Shown: positions 33,758 through 41,327 of the stretch, piece after piece
Layout: each line of letters begins with the position of its first letter
How positions within the stretch are numbered: the stretch's first letter is position 1
Assembly: GCA_023264735.1 (NCBI GenBank)
Contig: JAHFVD010000025.1
Coordinates: 1 to 62,813, forward strand
Origin: Mycobacterium sp.
GTDB lineage: Bacteria; Actinomycetota; Actinomycetes; Mycobacteriales; Mycobacteriaceae
Reading direction: 5' to 3'
DNA: 62,813 nucleotides
The notes under the pieces: generated by a model
Told to the model about the DNA's origin: nothing
Seen by the model: the letters and a program-made list of their open reading frames with translations, nothing else
Databases searched by the model: none
Program-made: the position numbers and the translations under genes

Positions 33758-35014
33758 ATGAGCACGGAGATGATCATCCTGGTGTTGCTGATTGCCACCG
33801 CACTGGCTTTCGACTTCACCAATGGTTTCCACGACACCGGCAACGCCATGGCGACGTCTATCGCCACGGGCGCGCTCAAGCCCAAAACCGCGGTGCTGCT
33901 GGCCGGCGTGCTGAACCTGGTTGGCGCGTTCCTCTCCGTCGAGGTTGCCGTCACCGTGACAACGTCGGTCCTCAAGGTGCAGGACGGCAAAACCGGTCAC
34001 CTGCTGCCGGGCATCGACGCGTCGATGGGATTGACCATCATCTTCGCCGGCCTCATCGGCGGCATCTTGTGGAACCTGCTGACCTGGCTGTTCGGCATCC
34101 CGTCGAGCTCGTCGCACGCCCTGTTCGGTGGCCTGATCGGCGCCGGTCTGGCCGCGCTGGGTAGCAAGGGCGTCAATTGGAACGGTGTCACTCAGAAGGT
34201 GTTGATCCCGGCCGTCGCCGCACCGGTCATCGCCGGCCTTGTGGCCGCATGCGGCACCTGGCTGGTCTACCGGATCACCCGGAAGGTGCTGGCGAAGCGT
34301 CGTGAGGAAGGGTTCCGCTGGGGCCAGATCGCCACCGCCTCGCTGGTCGCGCTCTCGCACGGAACCAACGACGCGCAGAAGACCATGGGTGTCATCGCGC
34401 TCGCGCTGATCACCACCGGCCACCTGACCGGCGACGTGAAGAAGGACGGCCTGCCGTTCTGGATCATCCTCAGCTGTGCGCTGGCCATCGGCCTCGGCAC
34501 CTACATCGGCGGCTGGCGGGTCATCCGCACGCTGGGCAAGGGCCTGGTGGAGATCGAGTCGCCGCAGGGCCTGGCCGCCGAAGCTTCTTCGGCTGCAATC
34601 ATTTTGAGCTCCAGCGCCGCCGGCATGGCGCTGTCCACCACACACGTCGCCACCGGATCGATCCTCGGCAGCGGCGTCGGCAAGCCGGGCGCCGAGGTGC
34701 GCTGGGCGGTTGCCGGACGTATGGCGGTGGCCTGGCTGGTCACCCTGCCGGCCGCGGCTCTGGTCGGTGCGCTGGCCTACTGGCTGTCCTATGTCGTCAA
34801 GGACGTCACCAACTCGCAGCTGATGGGCGACGGTCTGATCTTCCTGATCCTGGTCGGCCTGTCCTTCTACATGTGGTGGCGTGCCCAGCAGCAGAAGGTC
34901 GACTCCTCGAACGTCAACGCCGATTGGGACACCTCGACGAACTCCGTGGTACCCGCCGAGGTTCGGGCGGCCGCCAAGGATCCGAAGCCGGCTGAGCCCA
35001 CGGCCACGGTCTGA
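33758..35014 (+). CDS. pit: low-affinity inorganic phosphate transporter (Pit/PHO4 family)
   Basis: A 418-residue transporter with about ten helices in two inverted halves, moving phosphate or metal-phosphate with protons. The duplicated signature appears as F-T-N-G-F-H-D-T-G-N-A near residue 20 and S-H-G-T-N-D-A-Q-K-T-M-G near 200. Length and fold fit Rv0545c (pitA). The C-terminal 50 residues are polar. It heads a three-gene unit with a small membrane protein and a DUF3349 protein, arranged opposite to the leftward order recalled for M. tuberculosis. Confidence 0.93.
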   Translation: MSTEMIILVLLIATALAFDFTNGFHDTGNAMATSIATGALKPKTAVLLAGVLNLVGAFLSVEVAVTVTTSVLKVQDGKTGHLLPGIDASMGLTIIFAGLIGGILWNLLTWLFGIPSSSSHALFGGLIGAGLAALGSKGVNWNGVTQKVLIPAVAAPVIAGLVAACGTWLVYRITRKVLAKRREEGFRWGQIATASLVALSHGTNDAQKTMGVIALALITTGHLTGDVKKDGLPFWIILSCALAIGLGTYIGGWRVIRTLGKGLVEIESPQGLAAEASSAAIILSSSAAGMALSTTHVATGSILGSGVGKPGAEVRWAVAGRMAVAWLVTLPAAALVGALAYWLSYVVKDVTNSQLMGDGLIFLILVGLSFYMWWRAQQQKVDSSNVNADWDTSTNSVVPAEVRAAAKDPKPAEPTATV

Positions 35015-35042
35015 TCACCGCGACAAGCAAAAGGACACGTTG

Positions 35043-35327
35043 ATGACGTACTTCGAGTCGATCTTGAAGGTGCTGGTGGTCGGGCTGATTCTCGGGGCCG
35101 GTCTGCCCGCGATCTTCGCGAGCGGCATGCTGGCGTACTCGTTCGGCGCCGGTGGCGAGGAAGCCGACCATGTGGTGCACAAGCCGAACCCGGCACTGAA
35201 GTTCCTGGGAATCCTGCTGTTCCTTTTCGTCTCGTTCGTCATCGTGACGGCCGTCGCCTGGATCACCAGGACGACGATCATCCATCACTTCGGCATCGAC
35301 CTCTTCCCGATGATTCCCAAGAAGTGA
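35043..35327 (+). CDS. small two-helix membrane protein
   Basis: A 94-residue protein with membrane helices near residues 8-32 and 54-77, and a histidine-containing loop between (E-E-A-D-H-V-V-H-K). AAAAGGA precedes the ATG. Position and size fit Rv0544c. It sits between pit and a DUF3349 gene and may be a transporter accessory. Confidence 0.8.
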   Translation: MTYFESILKVLVVGLILGAGLPAIFASGMLAYSFGAGGEEADHVVHKPNPALKFLGILLFLFVSFVIVTAVAWITRTTIIHHFGIDLFPMIPKK

Positions 35328-35334
35328 TGCTGCG

Positions 35335-35646
35335 ATGACTGTCGAACAGCAGCGCCCCACCTTTCTCGAGAACGTTCTGGACTGGCTGCACAAGGGCTAT
35401 CCAGAAGGCGTTCCGCCCACTGACTACTATCCGCTCCTCGCGCTCCTGAAGCGGTCGCTGTCAGACGATGAGATCGTCAAGGCGGCCCAATCGATCTTGC
35501 GCGCAGCCGATTTCGATACTCCGGTGACCGAGGAACAGATCCGGGACGCCGTCCGCGATGTCATCGACAAGGATCCCAATCCCGAAGAGATCAACCAGGT
35601 GGCCGGCCGGCTGGCCGCGGTGGGCTGGCCGCTCGAATCGCACTAG
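35335..35646 (+). CDS. DUF3349 family protein, second copy
   Basis: A 103-residue paralogue of the protein at 33223-33525, sharing H-K-G-Y-P-E-G-V-P, L-L-K-R-S-L-S-D-D-E-I and V-G-W-P-L near the end. It starts seven bases after the small membrane protein gene and converges with the VOC gene, the ends overlapping by four bases. The function of the family is unknown. Confidence 0.85.
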   Translation: MTVEQQRPTFLENVLDWLHKGYPEGVPPTDYYPLLALLKRSLSDDEIVKAAQSILRAADFDTPVTEEQIRDAVRDVIDKDPNPEEINQVAGRLAAVGWPLESH

Positions 35647-36029
35647 TCGCGGGTATCGCGGCGCAGCGGGTGGTCCTCGGGGACCTGCACGAAGATCAAT
35701 GTCATCCCGTCGGGATCGCTGACGTGCATCTCGTGCAGACCCCACGGTTCGCGACGGGCCGCTCGGGCGATCTCCACACCGCGGTCCTGCAAATCCTCTT
35801 GGGTTGAGTAGAGGTCGCGGACCTGCAGCCACAGCGACACCGGAACCGGGGCGCCGGCATGCTCGGGCGCACCGTGGCCGGCGAGCTCGATCAGCGACTG
35901 GCCGGCGTAGAACACGGTGCCGCCGCTGTATTCGCGGGCGATGGCCAGACCGAGGGCATCGCGGTAGAAGGACACCGAGCGCTCGTAATCCGCTGGGCGG
36001 AGCAGCATCCGGCTCGCGAGGATCTCCAT
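35643..36029 (-). CDS. VOC superfamily (glyoxalase-like) protein
   Basis: A 128-residue vicinal oxygen chelate protein with the beta-alpha-beta-beta-beta repeats. The first motif is R-S-V-S-F-Y-R-D-A-L-G-L and the C-terminal motif is V-S-D-P-D-G-M-T-L-I-F-V-Q-V. A metal-dependent enzyme or a resistance-type binding protein is possible. It corresponds to Rv0546c by position. Confidence 0.84.
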   Translation of the reverse strand: MEILASRMLLRPADYERSVSFYRDALGLAIAREYSGGTVFYAGQSLIELAGHGAPEHAGAPVPVSLWLQVRDLYSTQEDLQDRGVEIARAARREPWGLHEMHVSDPDGMTLIFVQVPEDHPLRRDTRD

Positions 36030-36044
36030 GCCGTTGTGTCTACC

Positions 36045-36893
36045 TCAGTTGGGCTGCAGGCGCTGACGCTTCATCACCCGGCTGATGACACCGGGGGCGA
36101 CGACGTCCAGCGCGCGGGCCGTGACGGCGATACGGGGCGCGATCCGCACCGGGCGGTGCCGGGCGGCGTCGATCATCCACTGCCCGGCTTCTTCGGGGGT
36201 CAGCGCGGCCAGGCCGTCGTAGGCCTTGGTCGGCGCGATCATCGGGGTGGCCACCAGCGGGTAGTACAGCGTCGTGGAATGCACGCCGTGACTCGACCAT
36301 TCGGTTTCGATGACCCGGCTGACCGCGCTGAGCGCGGACTTCGACGCGTTGTAGACGCCGAACAGCGGGGAGGCTTCGCTGTACACCCCCCAGGTCGCGA
36401 CGTTGATGATGTGGCCGTCGCCGCGCTCGATCATCGCCGGTGCCAGCGCGCGGATGAGGCGCAGCGGCGAGAAGTAATTCAGCGTCATCGTGCGCTCGAC
36501 GTCGTGCCAGCGGTCCAGCGACTCGGCCAGCGGCCTGCGGATCGACCGACCTGCGTTGTTCACCAGGATGTCCACCTCGCCGACGTCGTTCGCCAGGGCG
36601 TCGACGGCGTCCAGATCGGACAGGTCGCAGGTGATCGCGGTCGCTGCTCCGCCCGCGGCGGCGATGCGGTCGACGACCTCACCGAGCAGGTCGGCCCGTC
36701 GCGCGACCACGATGACATCGCAGCCCTGCGCGGCGAACAACTCGGCACCCGCGGCACCAATGCCCGACGAGGCGCCGGTCACCAGCACCCGCTTACCCCG
36801 CAGGTCGATGTTGATGCCGGTCGGCAGGCTCAGCGGTGGGCGCATGCCGGTCAGGGCGATGGCATCGGTCAGTCTGCGGCGCAGGGGATTCAC
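36045..36893 (-). CDS. short-chain dehydrogenase/reductase
   Basis: A 282-residue SDR. The cofactor site is V-L-V-T-G-A-S-S-G-I-G near residue 40, N-N-A-G follows, and the catalytic residues include Y-N-A-S-K. The start is taken as GTG 36891-36893 with AGGTGAG upstream, because an upstream ATG at 36956 lies within a repeat element. It corresponds to Rv0547c. Substrate unknown, probably a lipid or steroid alcohol. Confidence 0.86.
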   Translation of the reverse strand: MNPLRRRLTDAIALTGMRPPLSLPTGINIDLRGKRVLVTGASSGIGAAGAELFAAQGCDVIVVARRADLLGEVVDRIAAAGGAATAITCDLSDLDAVDALANDVGEVDILVNNAGRSIRRPLAESLDRWHDVERTMTLNYFSPLRLIRALAPAMIERGDGHIINVATWGVYSEASPLFGVYNASKSALSAVSRVIETEWSSHGVHSTTLYYPLVATPMIAPTKAYDGLAALTPEEAGQWMIDAARHRPVRIAPRIAVTARALDVVAPGVISRVMKRQRLQPN

Positions 36894-36908
36894 GGGCTCA
36901 CCTATTCC

Positions 36909-36990
36909 CGCGAGCAGTCCCCGCAAGCGGGAGGCCCCAGTGAAAGTCCCCGACACGCAGAGGAAATCGGGCCATTTGCGTCTGCTCGCG
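36909..36990. repeat. dispersed repeat with 9-bp terminal inverted repeats
   Basis: CGCGAGCAG at 36909-36917 and CTGCTCGCG at 36982-36990 bound the element. Its inside shares AAAGTCCCCGACACGC and TTTGCGTCTGCTCG with the hairpin at 13327-13384. It lies between menB and the SDR gene, ending four bases before the menB stop. Confidence 0.6.
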
Positions 36991-36993
36991 CGG

Positions 36994-37947
36994 CTAGAAG
37001 TAACGGGGGAACGGGGTCCAATCGGGGTCGCGCTTCTCCAGGAACGCGTCGCGGCCCTCGACGGCTTCGTCGGTCATGTACGCCAGCCGGGTGGCCTCCC
37101 CGGCGAACAGTTGCTGTCCCACCAAACCATCGTCGAGCAGGTTGAAGGCGAACTTCAGCATGCGTTGGGCCTGAGGCGACTTGCCGTTGATCTCCTTGGC
37201 CCACTGCACGGCCACGTTCTCCAACTCGGCGTGGTCGACGACCTCGTTGACCGCACCCATCTGGTGCATCTGCTCGGCGGTGTACGGGCGGCCCAGGAAG
37301 AAGATCTCGCGGGCGAACTTCTGTCCGATCTGACGCGCCAGGTAGGCGCTGCCGTAGCCGCCGTCGAAGCTGCCGACGTCGGCGTCGGTCTGCTTGAACC
37401 GGGCGTGTTCGCGACTGGCCAGTGTCAGGTCGCAGACCACGTGCAGGCTGTGCCCACCACCGGCCGCCCACCCGTTGACCAGGCAGATCACGACCTTGGG
37501 CATGAACCGGATGAGCCGTTGCACCTCGAGGATGTGCAGGCGCCCGGCTCGCGCCGGGTCCACGGTCTCGGCGGTTTCACCCGCGGCGTACTGATAGCCG
37601 CTGCGGCCCCGGATGCGCTGATCGCCACCGGAGCAGAACGCCCAGCCGCCGTCCTTGGGGGACGGCCCGTTACCGGTCAACAGCACCACGCCGACATCAG
37701 GCGACATCCGGGCGTGGTCCAGGGCGCGGTACAGCTCGTCGACGGTGTGCGGCCGAAAAGCGTTGCGCACCTCGGGCCGGTTGAACGCCACCCGCACCGT
37801 TCCGTCGGAGACGTGGCGGTGATAGGTGATGTCGGTCAGGTCTTCGAAGCCGTCGATGGCACGCCATTGTGACGGGTCAAACGGGTTGTCGTTCAAGGTG
37901 TTTGAACTCCATTCTGGGTCAGTGGATCGAATCGGAACACCGCGCAC
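36994..37947 (-). CDS. menB: 1,4-dihydroxy-2-naphthoyl-CoA synthase
   Basis: A crotonase-fold enzyme (317 residues) that closes the second ring of menaquinone. Signatures are A-F-C-S-G-G-D-Q-R-I-R-G, G-W-A-A-G-G-G-H-S-L-H, D-A-D-V-G-S-F-D-G-G-Y-G-S and the C-terminal P-F-P-R-Y-F. It is almost identical in pattern to M. tuberculosis MenB as recalled. The start is uncertain: GTG 37947 keeps a homologous N-terminus but overlaps the upstream gene by 55 bases, while TTG 37896 makes a TTGA overlap with a GGAG site. Confidence 0.96.
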   Translation of the reverse strand: MRGVPIRSTDPEWSSNTLNDNPFDPSQWRAIDGFEDLTDITYHRHVSDGTVRVAFNRPEVRNAFRPHTVDELYRALDHARMSPDVGVVLLTGNGPSPKDGGWAFCSGGDQRIRGRSGYQYAAGETAETVDPARAGRLHILEVQRLIRFMPKVVICLVNGWAAGGGHSLHVVCDLTLASREHARFKQTDADVGSFDGGYGSAYLARQIGQKFAREIFFLGRPYTAEQMHQMGAVNEVVDHAELENVAVQWAKEINGKSPQAQRMLKFAFNLLDDGLVGQQLFAGEATRLAYMTDEAVEGRDAFLEKRDPDWTPFPRYF

Positions 37948-38294
37948 CGGCCGGCCAGTGCCTCGAACTCCTCGGGTCTGCCGTCGGTGATTAGCCCGGC
38001 GTTCTTCATGAAGCTAACGCCGGCGGGAACCAGGGTGGGAAAGGCCCGCAGGAGCGGGCGGGCTTTAAGCACCCAGTCGGCGCCGGGGAATCCGCCGACT
38101 ACGTAGCGCTGCCCGTCGACGGTGAACGGGGTGATCGGCGTGGACCGCGGCTTGCCCGACTTGCGGCCCGGAACCGTCAGCACCATCGGGCTTTCGGTCC
38201 CGGCGAATGGGATGCCGAGCCGCATCACCGCCATGAAGATCTTGTTCATCGGCTTGAGCCACCACGGCGGTCGAATGCGCTCGGAGTCGGCCAT
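37893..38294 (-). CDS. deazaflavin(F420)-dependent nitroreductase-type protein
   Basis: A 133-residue split-barrel protein of the same family as the genes at 9050-9848. It shows P-G-R-K-S-G-K-P-R-S-T-P and G-G-F-P-G-A-D-W-V-L-K. A role in reducing quinones with F420H2 would fit its place upstream of menB, but this is inference. ATG 38294 is preferred over TTG 38300. Confidence 0.8.
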   Translation of the reverse strand: MADSERIRPPWWLKPMNKIFMAVMRLGIPFAGTESPMVLTVPGRKSGKPRSTPITPFTVDGQRYVVGGFPGADWVLKARPLLRAFPTLVPAGVSFMKNAGLITDGRPEEFEALAGRCAVFRFDPLTQNGVQTP

Positions 38295-38310
38295 GTGCAA
38301 AAAGGTACGC

Positions 38311-39000
38311 CTAGAGTTCGATGCCGCGATCGCGCAGTGCGTCGATCAGCCCGGTCGGACGCTGCGCGACAGGTAGCGGGTCGACGAGGATGAAGTCGCA
38401 GCCGACGTCTCGGGCGGCACCGTCGTTCTCCAGGCTGTCGCCGACCATCACGGCCTCCTCAGCGGCGACACCGAGACGCTGCAGCGTGATCTGGAAGATT
38501 CGCGGATCCGGTTTGACCACACCGACTTCGAAGGACAGTACGAACTCGTCGGCATCGGCGCCCGCGGCGCGGAACGCCGGGCGGATGTCGAACGCGATAT
38601 TCGAGACGATCGCGGTGCGCAGGCCGTGGGCCTTCAGTGACCGCAATACCTCGACGGTGTCGGGGTACGGCACCCAGGACGCGGGGTCGATGGCTTGTCG
38701 GTAAAGCGCTTCGGCGTGGTGGTCGGGCAGGCCGGCGTCGCGCAGCGCATGAAGGTAGGCCTCCCGGTGCAGGGCGGGGGCGAGGTCGCGGTTGACCCAG
38801 GCGCGGTGGGCCTCCTCGGTCCGCGTCACCGAACCGCCGGTGGGATGGGTCAGGCGTTCCATCAGCTCGGCCTGCATGTGCTCGTCGACAGCGCGACGGC
38901 CGTCGTCGTCGATCAGCTCCAGGCCGGCGAACCAGCTGTCGTCCTCTTCAAGGCGAAACAGGGTGCCGGAGAAGTCGAACAGGACGGCGCTGACGGGCAT
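38311..39000 (-). CDS. HAD-superfamily hydrolase with altered catalytic motif
   Basis: A 229-residue haloacid dehalogenase-like protein. Motif I is L-F-D-F-S-G-T-L, motif II S-N-I, motif III lysine in V-V-K-P-D, motif IV G-D-S-L-E-N-D. In ordinary phosphatases motif I is D-x-D; here the second aspartate, the general acid/base, is serine. The cap is of the helical type. Phosphatase activity may be weak or the substrate different. Confidence 0.82.
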   Translation of the reverse strand: MPVSAVLFDFSGTLFRLEEDDSWFAGLELIDDDGRRAVDEHMQAELMERLTHPTGGSVTRTEEAHRAWVNRDLAPALHREAYLHALRDAGLPDHHAEALYRQAIDPASWVPYPDTVEVLRSLKAHGLRTAIVSNIAFDIRPAFRAAGADADEFVLSFEVGVVKPDPRIFQITLQRLGVAAEEAVMVGDSLENDGAARDVGCDFILVDPLPVAQRPTGLIDALRDRGIEL

Positions 39001-39025
39001 GTCACCATGCTGCCAGCGCGCGAGA

Positions 39026-39071
39026 GTAACGCCACGGCGGGATCCGGCGTCCGCGCCCGCCCTGGCGTTAC
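39026..39071. terminator. 16-bp stem hairpin overlapping a stop codon
   Basis: Arms 39026-39041 and 39056-39071 pair at 15 of 16 positions around a 14-base loop; each contains GTAACGCCA or its complement. The right arm contains the TAA stop of the leftward gene at 39068. It should act as a terminator for that gene before the HAD gene starts. Confidence 0.6.
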
Positions 39072-39613
39072 GGTCGAGAAACCACGGTCCAGGCGGGATT
39101 GGTCATGCCGGGTGCATTCGAGGTCGGCGTGGGGTGGTGCAGTCGGTGCTCCAACATCGAAGCGCCGCGGTAGTAGGCGAACGCCATACCCAGGGCAATG
39201 AGCCCCGCCACGAACGCGACCTTGAGCACCAGTACGACGGCGCGTGGGACGGCAGGGGTCTTGATCTTGCTGCGGAGCTTCGGAGCGATCCGTTCCACGC
39301 GCGGCATCGCCGGCTGGTCCTTGCGCCGCAGAAACAGCATCAGGACATCGGTGGCCAAGGTGTATTGCTCGCGGTCCACGTAAAGCTGCCTGCCCGGGCT
39401 GGGCGCACCTCTGAGGCCGCTCGGTTTGGCGACGTAGGCGCCAATATCGTTGTCCTGCAAGAGATCGAGCACCGGTCGGGCGTCAGCGGCGTCGAGTTCG
39501 GCGATGATCACCCAGGTATCGGCCCACACGTCGTTGTCCTGGCCGCCGGGCGGCAGCCAGAACATCACATCGCGCTCTTTGAGGTACTCGAGCGGGATGA
39601 CGCGGGACAGCAT
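39068..39613 (-). CDS. single-helix membrane protein with cytosolic N-domain, unknown
   Basis: A 181-residue protein. The N-terminal half alternates strands and helices (V-I-I-A-E-L-D-A-A-D-A-R-P-V-L-D-L-L and D-I-G-A-Y-V-A) like small regulatory DUF2007-type domains. One membrane helix lies near residues 126-148. ATG 39613 is preferred to GTG 39616. It starts just downstream of the fadD8-like gene on the same strand. No firm family. Confidence 0.65.
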   Translation of the reverse strand: MLSRVIPLEYLKERDVMFWLPPGGQDNDVWADTWVIIAELDAADARPVLDLLQDNDIGAYVAKPSGLRGAPSPGRQLYVDREQYTLATDVLMLFLRRKDQPAMPRVERIAPKLRSKIKTPAVPRAVVLVLKVAFVAGLIALGMAFAYYRGASMLEHRLHHPTPTSNAPGMTNPAWTVVSRP

Positions 39614-39638
39614 CACCCATTATCGCTCCAGATCGGTA

Positions 39639-41240
39639 TCAGCCGATAGCGCGTGAGGCCCCTTCCCAGAACTGCGCCCGCACGGCCTTCTTATCGGGCT
39701 TGCCCAGCGCGGTCACCGGCACCGAGTCAACGATGATCACCTGCTTGGGGGACTGCACCGAACCCTTGCGGTCCTTGACCGCCATCTGGATCTCGGCGGT
39801 CAGCGTCGCCACTGCGTCGTCGTCGCTGGGGTGGTCGGGTCGCAGCACGATCACCGCGGTGACGGCCTCTCCCCACTTCTCGTCGGGCGTCCCGATCACG
39901 CACACCTGCGCGACGGCCGGATGCTCGGCGACGACGTCCTCGACCTCGCGCGGGAACACGTTGAACCCGCCGGTGACGATCATGTCCTTGACCCGGTCGA
40001 CGATGAACCAGAAGCCGTCCTCGTCCTCGCGGGCCATGTCACCGGTGTGCAGCCAGCCGTCCTTGAACGCCTTGGCCGTCTCCTCCGGCAGATTCCAGTA
40101 CCCGCCGCTCAACAGCGGCCCGGAGACACAGATCTCGCCGACCTCGCCCTGGGCCACCTGCTTGCCGTCGGCGTCCAGCAGCGCCGTGCGGGCGAACAGC
40201 GTGGGCCGCCCGCATGAGGTGAGCCGCTTCTCGTCGTGATCCTTCTTGGACAGATACGAGATCACCATCGGGGCCTCGGACTGGCCGTAGTACTGGGCGA
40301 AGATCGGGCCGAAACGGCGGATCGCCTCGGCCAGCCGCACCGGGTTCATCGCCGAGGCGCCGTAGTAGACCGTCTCCAGCGAGGACAGGTCGCGGGTCTG
40401 CGAATCGGGATGATCCATCAGCGCGTAGATCATCGACGGCACCAGCATCGTCGCGGTGATCTTCTGCTCCTCGATCACCCGCAGTACCTCGGCCGGATCG
40501 AACTTCGTCAGCACCACCAGCTCGCCGCCCTTGACGACGGTCGGCACGAAGAACGCGGCCCCGGCGTGCGACAGCGGCGTACACATCAGGAACCGCGGGT
40601 TGTCCGGCCACTCCCACTCGGCGAGCTGGATGGTTGTCATCGAGGTGATCGACTGCGCGGTGCCCAGCACACCCTTGGGCTTACCGGTGGTGCCGCCGGT
40701 GTACGCCATGCCGCCGACGTGATCGGGGGCAAGATCGGCCGCCACCAACGGCTTCGGCGCGTACTTGGCGGCCTCGGCGATCAGGTCCACCGCCGAATCG
40801 CCGAGCGCCTCGGGAACCGGGCCGAGCGTCAGCACCTGCTTGAGGGCGGGCACCTTCTCCAGCAGACCCTGCGCCCGTTCGATGAACATCGGGTTGGGGT
40901 CGATGATCAGTGACGTCACGCCGGCGTCGTTGAGCACATAGGCGTGGTCGTCGAGGGAACCGAGAGGGTGTAGTGCCACCCGCCGGTACCCCTGGGTCTG
41001 GCCGGCACCGATGATCATCAGCACCTCGGGCCGATTCAGCGACAGCAGCCCCGCCGTAGCACCGGATCCCGCGCCGAGCGCCTCGAACGCCTGAATGTAC
41101 TGGCTGATGCGGTCGGCGAGCTCGCCACCGGTCAGCGTGGTGTCACCCAGATGCAGCACCGGCTTGGTCTTGTTGCGCTTCAGCGCGCCGACCGTCAGGT
41201 GCCCGGAATGAAGGGGATGGCGAAGCAGCTCGTCACTCAT
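39639..41240 (-). CDS. fatty-acyl-CoA synthetase, FadD8-like
   Basis: A 533-residue AMP-forming ligase. The P-loop is Y-T-G-G-T-T-G-K-P-K-G near residue 180, then Y-Y-G-Q-S-E, W-L-H-T-G-D and V-K-D-M-I-V-T-G-G-F-N-V-F. The final lysine is in L-G-K-P-D-K-K. Activates a carboxylic acid, probably a fatty acid, to its CoA thioester. ATG 41240 is chosen; the frame stays open for 255 further codons upstream but that part is a shadow of the MFS gene. It matches Rv0551c by position. Confidence 0.92.
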   Translation of the reverse strand: MSDELLRHPLHSGHLTVGALKRNKTKPVLHLGDTTLTGGELADRISQYIQAFEALGAGSGATAGLLSLNRPEVLMIIGAGQTQGYRRVALHPLGSLDDHAYVLNDAGVTSLIIDPNPMFIERAQGLLEKVPALKQVLTLGPVPEALGDSAVDLIAEAAKYAPKPLVAADLAPDHVGGMAYTGGTTGKPKGVLGTAQSITSMTTIQLAEWEWPDNPRFLMCTPLSHAGAAFFVPTVVKGGELVVLTKFDPAEVLRVIEEQKITATMLVPSMIYALMDHPDSQTRDLSSLETVYYGASAMNPVRLAEAIRRFGPIFAQYYGQSEAPMVISYLSKKDHDEKRLTSCGRPTLFARTALLDADGKQVAQGEVGEICVSGPLLSGGYWNLPEETAKAFKDGWLHTGDMAREDEDGFWFIVDRVKDMIVTGGFNVFPREVEDVVAEHPAVAQVCVIGTPDEKWGEAVTAVIVLRPDHPSDDDAVATLTAEIQMAVKDRKGSVQSPKQVIIVDSVPVTALGKPDKKAVRAQFWEGASRAIG

Positions 41241-41327
41241 GGCGTCCACACTAGAACGTGTTCCAGATTTGATGGAAGGGGTGCTGTTATTCATCGCGCC
41301 CGATCCCGCCGCGGCTAGCATCTGCGG

